Of a DNA stretch of 64,000 nt, positions 59,508 to 64,000 are shown one piece after another. How positions within the stretch are numbered: the stretch's first letter is position 1; each line of letters begins with the position of its first letter. Source of the stretch: Mesorhizobium sp. M2A.F.Ca.ET.046.03.2.1 (lineage in GTDB: Bacteria > Pseudomonadota > Alphaproteobacteria > Rhizobiales > Rhizobiaceae). The translations under genes were made by a program, and so were the position numbers. The notes below the pieces were generated by a model. The model saw only the letters and a program-made list of their open reading frames with translations, was not told the DNA's origin and ran no database searches. The stretch lies in the NCBI RefSeq assembly GCF_003952425.1, contig NZ_CP034449.1, positions 7,308,808 to 7,372,807 on the forward strand, given 5' to 3'.

Positions 59508-61061
59508 TTACCTGCCCGCCGTCTCGGCGATGAAGGCGCGGACGTGGTCTATGAACTCCTCGAAGGCGGGTTCGCCTTCGAGCAGGATGTGGTTCTGGCT
59601 CTCGAGCTCGATGAAACGCGCGCCGGGAATGCCCGCGGCCATGGTGCGCCCGGATTCGACGGGAGCGACGTTGTCGTCGCGCGCGTGCAGCACCAGCGTC
59701 GGCACCTTCACCTTTTCCAGCAAATCGCTGACGTCGATCACTGAAAAGGCGCTCTGCAGGCGCCAGGCATCGTCGGGCGAGACAGTACGCAGCATCAGAT
59801 CGTCCATCCAGGCGAAATGCTCGTGGGTGGCGCCGGGGATGAACATGGAGCAGAAGGCCTGGCGGAACATCGGGTTCGGCTTGCCCCAGCTCTCGCGCAT
59901 CAGCGTCGCCACGGCCTCGCGCGTCGCGATCTCGCCGGCGTCGCCCCGCGCCCGCCAGCCTTTGACGTAACCGCCATAGAGGATCATGCCCGATACTTTC
60001 TCGGGATGGCGGATGGCGTAGGCGATCGAGACCGCACAGCTCTGCGACAGGCCGAGCAATGTGAAGCGGTCGAGCCCTGTCGCCTCGACCACGCGTTCGA
60101 GGTCGGACACCATGGTCTCGAACGAGATGTCGACGACCTGCCGCTGCGACAGGCCGTTGCAGCGTTCGTCATAGCGCACCAGCCGATTGTGGCGCGACAG
60201 TTCACGCATCCAGTGCCGCCAGATCGGGCTGTCCCAGTCGAAGGTGAGATGCGACATCCAGTGCGCGGCGCGCAGGATCACCGAGCCGCTGCCGGTGCTG
60301 GCATAGGCGAGCCTGGTGCCGTCGAGAGCCCGGCAGAATTGCACGGCGCGGCCGGGATCCTGCGGTAACACGCCGGGTTTCGACGGCGACTGCGGCGGCG
60401 TGGGGGGAGCAGCCTGCGGCGCGCGGCCGGTGGCCTGAGCGGCAGCCGACCGAACCTTCTCCTCCAGCGCCTCGGTCTCGGCCGCGAGGCCGGCGTCGTC
60501 CGGCAGGAGGCGGCGCAGGCGCCGGGCGAAGGGCAGCGCCCGTCGCGGCTCACCTGGCAGACGCTCGACCAGCTCGCGCAGGATGCCAAGCTCGACGATC
60601 TCCACCTCGCTGGCGATGGCCTGTCGCCAGGCTTCATAGTCGAAGCAGCGCTCGAGCGAGAGGTCGGCGAGAAAGCCGCCGCGGATCGAGGCCAGGACGG
60701 CTTCAAGCTCCTCGGTCGAGTGTGACGAAAGGTCAGCCTTCACCAGCGGCGCCAGCTGCGCATAGTCCGTCGCGATGTTGAGTACGACGGCGTTGCGGTC
60801 GGCGCTCAAAGCGGATTCGTCGGCGCCCAGCACCTGGCGGATCTTGGAGAGGCTCCAGCGCAAGGCGCCGCGCGGGTCGTCGGGAATGTCCCAGAATATC
60901 TCGCATAGCCGCTCGCGCTGATGCTGCCTGGCGGTGACGGCGAGGTAAGCGAGCAGCGCCCGCGTCTTGCGCGACGGCGGCAGGTCCAGCGGCTGGCCGT
61001 AGCGCGTGACCTGAAAATCGCCAAGCACGCGCAGTTCCAGCCTGTGCTGAGGGCCGTTCAT
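59508..61061 (-). CDS. SARP/BTAD-type regulator fused to an alpha/beta hydrolase
   Basis: A 517-residue two-part protein. Residues 8-100 form a winged helix of the OmpR/SARP type (LRVLGDFQVTRYGQPLDLPP; LSKIRQVLGADESALSADRN), residues 100-205 a bacterial transcriptional activation (BTAD) helical domain, then a Pro-rich linker (residues 215-235), and residues 240-517 an alpha/beta hydrolase: the nucleophile elbow LGLSQSCAVS, the acid in LVLHARDDNVAP and His in ESQNHILLEG. So a hydrolase acts as ligand sensor or effector fused to a DNA-binding domain. It is convergent with the MaoC gene, and may control the adjacent oxidoreductase operon. Confidence 0.85.
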   Translation of the reverse strand: MNGPQHRLELRVLGDFQVTRYGQPLDLPPSRKTRALLAYLAVTARQHQRERLCEIFWDIPDDPRGALRWSLSKIRQVLGADESALSADRNAVVLNIATDYAQLAPLVKADLSSHSTEELEAVLASIRGGFLADLSLERCFDYEAWRQAIASEVEIVELGILRELVERLPGEPRRALPFARRLRRLLPDDAGLAAETEALEEKVRSAAAQATGRAPQAAPPTPPQSPSKPGVLPQDPGRAVQFCRALDGTRLAYASTGSGSVILRAAHWMSHLTFDWDSPIWRHWMRELSRHNRLVRYDERCNGLSQRQVVDISFETMVSDLERVVEATGLDRFTLLGLSQSCAVSIAYAIRHPEKVSGMILYGGYVKGWRARGDAGEIATREAVATLMRESWGKPNPMFRQAFCSMFIPGATHEHFAWMDDLMLRTVSPDDAWRLQSAFSVIDVSDLLEKVKVPTLVLHARDDNVAPVESGRTMAAGIPGARFIELESQNHILLEGEPAFEEFIDHVRAFIAETAGR

Positions 61062-61163
61062 GCGTTCACGCGCTTGTCGATCGCCATGGTCCCCTTCGGC
61101 CGAGGCCGCCGCTGCGAAGGGCAGCCAATAGCAAAAATGGCTAATTTAGGAAAGCTTGGCGGT

Positions 61164-61409
61164 TCAAGGCAGCAGCAGCTTCAATCGTGAGAGCCTGAGG
61201 CGCGCCAGGCGCCGCGCCGGGTTGTGAGAGGCTTCCAGGCCGGCCTCGACCAGGAAGGCCAAGGTCATCAACTCGATCAGGAATTCGTCGGCGGCGTCGA
61301 AAGTGGCGCGTGAGCCGGCAGCGAGATGCTTGAGCAGAGCGCGAGCTTCCTCGACTGCGTCGGCGCTGCCGGTGTCGATCAACGCTTCGAGCCTGGTGAA
61401 GCAATCCAT
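61164..61409 (-). CDS. Hypothetical small helical protein
   Basis: An 81-residue protein starting at 61409 (MDCFTRLEAL) with GGAGAG upstream; a longer start at 61466 is possible. It is helical and Leu/Ala-rich (ARALLKHLAAGSRATFDAAD; IELMTLAFLVEAGLEASHNP) and ends in a basic Leu-rich helix (RRLARLRLSRLKLLLP). No domain recognised. Confidence 0.55.
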   Translation of the reverse strand: MDCFTRLEALIDTGSADAVEEARALLKHLAAGSRATFDAADEFLIELMTLAFLVEAGLEASHNPARRLARLRLSRLKLLLP

Positions 61410-61496
61410 GTCGATACTCTCCGCCCCGCCAAGGCGATAGATCGACTTGGCGGCGGAGACATCCACATATGTTAAGCGAGCTGCTTTGGGGCCTGC

Positions 61497-62453
61497 TCAC
61501 GCCTTGGATCGAACCGCCCTTGGCTTGATGACCGTTGCCAGCACGACACCGACGACAATGAAGGCGGCGCCGAGCAAATCGTAATCGTGCAGGCTCTCGC
61601 CGAGCAGCAGATAGGCGAGGATGGCGACGAACAGCGTCTGCAGATAGAGCAGCATGCTTGCCCGGCTGGCGCCCAGCGTCTCGACGCTTTTGTTGTAGAG
61701 ATAATACATCAGCGCACCACCGGGGCCGGCCAGATAAGCGAGCGCGAGCAGGCCATTGCCATTCAGGGCGGAGCGCTCGTCGTTGAATATCTCCCAGAGA
61801 TGGAACGGCAGCGCCACCAGCGCGCCGGCGCCGAGCAGGAGGACCACCAATGGCAGAAGCTCGAGACCGAATTTGGAGCGGCGCAGCAGCACCGTGTAGA
61901 GCGCCCAGCAGAAGGCGCTGCCGACGATCCACAATTCGCCGATGTTGAAGCGCAGTTGCACCAGCGCGCCGATATTGCCATGCGCGACGATGACCAGCAT
62001 GCCGGCAAGTGCCGCAACCGCGCCGAGCGCCTTCCAGAGGCCGAGCGGTTCGCCCAGCACCAGGCGCGCCAGCACCATGGTCATGATCGGCGACATCGCC
62101 ATGATGATGCCGGCCGTGGTCGCGTCAGTGTCGTTCAGTCCACGGTAGATCATGCCCTGGCAAAATGTCAGGCCGATCGCGCCGACGGCGACGATCTCAA
62201 GGGGGCGGGATTTGAGAAGCGCCAGCATGGCGCCGTGATGGCGGTGCACGATCGGCAACAGGATGGCGCAGGCGAGCAAGAGCCGCCAGAAGCACAACCC
62301 CCAGGGCGGCATTTCCGGCGCCACCCATTTGGCCGCGATATAGACGCCGGCCGAAAGCAGCCAGCACAAGACGGCGGTCGGATAGCCGCCTAGCGAGGGT
62401 ATCGAGATCGCGGCAGATTGCTCCGCCGGATGCGCTATCGGTATCGCCTGCAT
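61497..62453 (-). CDS. EamA/DMT-family transporter
   Basis: A 318-residue inner-membrane protein with ten helices in two EamA repeats (VLCWLLSAGVYIAAKWVAPE; RLVLGEPLGLWKALGAVAAL for the first half; LWIVGSAFCWALYTVLLRRS; LLGESLHDYDLLGAAFIVVG for the second). Such drug/metabolite transporters export amino acids, sugars or small organics; the substrate cannot be told. The start at 62453 lies on the edge of a gene-poor stretch. Confidence 0.9.
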   Translation of the reverse strand: MQAIPIAHPAEQSAAISIPSLGGYPTAVLCWLLSAGVYIAAKWVAPEMPPWGLCFWRLLLACAILLPIVHRHHGAMLALLKSRPLEIVAVGAIGLTFCQGMIYRGLNDTDATTAGIIMAMSPIMTMVLARLVLGEPLGLWKALGAVAALAGMLVIVAHGNIGALVQLRFNIGELWIVGSAFCWALYTVLLRRSKFGLELLPLVVLLLGAGALVALPFHLWEIFNDERSALNGNGLLALAYLAGPGGALMYYLYNKSVETLGASRASMLLYLQTLFVAILAYLLLGESLHDYDLLGAAFIVVGVVLATVIKPRAVRSKA

Positions 62454-62555
62454 CGCATGCCCCCGTTCGAGAACGTCAGCCCAGACGTAAGCGGCAGTCT
62501 ACCTCATCCCGGGCTTGTTCCCTATGGCCAGCGATGGAGGGTCACCGTCCAACGA

Positions 62556-62837
62556 TCAGTGCGGTGTGTCGCTCGCCGGGTGCAACAAATCCCAGGCCGA
62601 GCCAACGCGACCATTGAACTGCGATGCGAAGCGTTCGGCCTCGATGTCTTCGAGACCGTCGTCGACAAGCGCCTCGATGCTTCGGCGCAGCAGAGCGAGC
62701 TGCATCCGCCGCGCATGACTCCTGTCGGTTTCGCGCATGATGGCCGTGACGTGATAGGCCACGACCGGCTGGCCGAGACAGGAGAGAAGCGCTCCCGACC
62801 CCGCCGTCGCCGCAGTGACTGCTTCCTCGATGTTCAT
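62556..62837 (-). CDS. Hypothetical small protein
   Basis: A 93-residue protein starting at 62837 (MNIEEAVTAA) with GGAGC upstream. It is helical with acidic and Arg-rich stretches (RMQLALLRRSIEALVDDGLE) and no recognised motif. A longer upstream frame is unlikely because it lacks a ribosome site. Confidence 0.5.
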   Translation of the reverse strand: MNIEEAVTAATAGSGALLSCLGQPVVAYHVTAIMRETDRSHARRMQLALLRRSIEALVDDGLEDIEAERFASQFNGRVGSAWDLLHPASDTPH

Positions 62838-63046
62838 GCCGGCGCTCCTCATCAAAGATGCTGGGCGCCTCCCCGGCAGATGGCGGCGATGGCGCCGCTT
62901 CTTTTCTAATTCCGGCGTCGCGAGACCATCGCTCGCGGCCAGACTCAAGTATCCTCCAGAACACTATTGAAGGCGACCGGATAGTTAATTGATGGTTAAC
63001 GCGAACGGTCGCATCTTGGACGTTCGGCCCCGTCAAAACACATCGG

Positions 63047-64000
63047 TCAGTGGCCGGGAATGTTGCGCTCGGCCGATGGCGCGAGGCTCTGCGAGCCAGG
63101 TACCGAAACCGGCGCGCCCTGAAGCACCCAGTCGGCGGCGATCTGGCCGATGACCGGGGCGAGCTGGATGCCGTAGCCGCCGGCGCCGGCGGCGGTGATC
63201 AGCGCCGGCTCCGAGACATCGATCGGCCCGACAAAGGGGCGATGGTCGGCGGTCACCGGGTAGAGGCCCGCCCAGCCCCGGCCGAGCCGCGCGCCAGGCA
63301 GGTCGGGCACACGTTCCAGAAGCAGCTCCGCCAGATCGACCTTCGACTGCTCCTCGCACTGGTCGTTGTAATTGTCGGGGTCTTCCGGCGCGGTCGAATT
63401 CACCTTGTGGATCTCGGCGATCAGCTCGCCCGGTTTTTCGTGGCGGAAGTTGAGGCCGCTGCCTTCGCCGTTCACCAGGTCCATCACCATCGGCATGGTG
63501 TAGCCGAGCGGCGCGTCGAGATGGATGACGACGGCTTCGTGGCGCTCTGGCCAGATGTGCAGGCGCTGGCCGAAAAGTGCTGCGACCTGCGGAGCCCAGG
63601 CGCCGCCCGCATTGACCACGGCGTCGGCATCCACCGGGCCATGACTGGTCTCCAGCGTATAGCCGCCCGGCCGCCGTTCTGCGCCAAGCAGCTTGCGGTA
63701 CTGGCGGATCTCGCCGCCCTTGGCGCGCACGATGCCGGCCAGGAAATTGCACATTTCATGCGGATCGAGGAAGCCGTTGTCGGGTCCGAACAACCCGCCT
63801 TCGAGGCCGTCGGGATTGATGTGCGGCACGAGGTCCCGGAGCTCGTTTGCGCGGACCAGGCGCGACCTTAAGCCCGCCTCGCCCTGGATCTCGACCGATT
63901 TCGCGAACAGCGCCATCTGCGCTTGCGTGCGCGCCAGCCGCAGATAGCCGATATGGTTGAAGCGTAGCCCCTCGCCTTCCCATTGGCGGAACCGGCGCAG
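63047..64000 (-). CDS. FAD-dependent amine/amino-acid oxidoreductase (partial)
   Basis: C-terminal 318 residues of a DAO-type FAD oxidoreductase; the N-terminus lies beyond the window. The chain runs through LRRFRQWEGEGLRFNHIGYL at the edge, then DLVPHINPDGLEGGLFGPDN, GYTLETSHGPVDADAVVNAG, and the C-terminal FAD-binding block PVTADHRPFVGPIDVSEPAL with ITAAGAGGYGIQLAP. The family includes sarcosine oxidase beta, D-amino acid dehydrogenases and glycine oxidase. Substrate not determinable from this part. Confidence 0.9.
   Translation of the reverse strand: MRRFRQWEGEGLRFNHIGYLRLARTQAQMALFAKSVEIQGEAGLRSRLVRANELRDLVPHINPDGLEGGLFGPDNGFLDPHEMCNFLAGIVRAKGGEIRQYRKLLGAERRPGGYTLETSHGPVDADAVVNAGGAWAPQVAALFGQRLHIWPERHEAVVIHLDAPLGYTMPMVMDLVNGEGSGLNFRHEKPGELIAEIHKVNSTAPEDPDNYNDQCEEQSKVDLAELLLERVPDLPGARLGRGWAGLYPVTADHRPFVGPIDVSEPALITAAGAGGYGIQLAPVIGQIAADWVLQGAPVSVPGSQSLAPSAERNIPGH

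Overview
The window looks like chromosomal DNA of a GC-rich alphaproteobacterium of the Hyphomicrobiales, most likely a Mesorhizobium or close relative. This is inferred from content: a SyrA-type exopolysaccharide regulator, a GcrA-family protein, DUF1127 and DUF1236 proteins, an alphaproteobacterial LexA box before dinB, Tad-type pilus proteins, a PrsDE-like secretion pair, and several families of palindromic intergenic repeats of the rhizobial kind. No rRNA or tRNA gene was seen.

1-7.5 kb: a decayed acyltransferase, a cupin protein, a tiny peptide gene with a lasso-type leader motif, a sigma-54 promoter driving a likely small RNA, a frameshifted AI-2E-type permease, two His/Tyr-rich secreted proteins and a DUF763 protein. 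7.5-11.8 kb: a phage-like early region without structural genes, in which a Cro-like protein, a GcrA-like protein, a replication-type protein and a DUF6456 protein run leftward from an S24-type repressor. The 17-bp palindromes between the two arms recur 11 kb away at 22.0 kb.

11.9-22.4 kb: a giant TPR protein, then a TPP-riboswitch operon for thiamine-precursor uptake (ykoF-thiX-thiZ-thiY, read leftward), with a repeat element lodged between ykoF and thiX. Next come a GSU2403-type nucleotidyltransferase behind paired 30-bp inverted repeats, and a small gene under the distant phage-type operators. 22.6-32.6 kb holds many small envelope or stress proteins: two porin-like stubs, three DUF1236 proteins, a SyrA homologue, a J-domain protein, and secreted low-complexity proteins.

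32.9-36.8 kb: TadE/TadG-type pilus-associated genes with a partial tandem duplication. 37.9-44.7 kb: a decayed island with a broken tyrosine integrase, fragments of ParB-like, HxlR, carboxymuconolactone decarboxylase and MFS genes, and surviving LysR, NAD(P)H oxidoreductase, epoxide hydrolase and GNAT genes. 44.9-50 kb: SOS-controlled dinB, a patatin phospholipase, an atypical SDR and an SRPBCC protein.

50.1-54.6 kb is a compact type I secretion module: a secreted GH16 glycanase with calcium-binding repeats, its ABC exporter and its membrane-fusion protein. 55.4-64 kb carries DUF1127 and OsmC genes, a three-gene oxidoreductase/MaoC cluster facing a SARP-type regulator fused to an alpha/beta hydrolase, an EamA transporter and a partial FAD-dependent oxidoreductase. 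The best leads are the sigma-54 small RNA, the orphan lasso-leader peptide, the two-locus phage-type operator set, the dual-operator nucleotidyltransferase, and repeat elements that have entered or reshaped coding regions.
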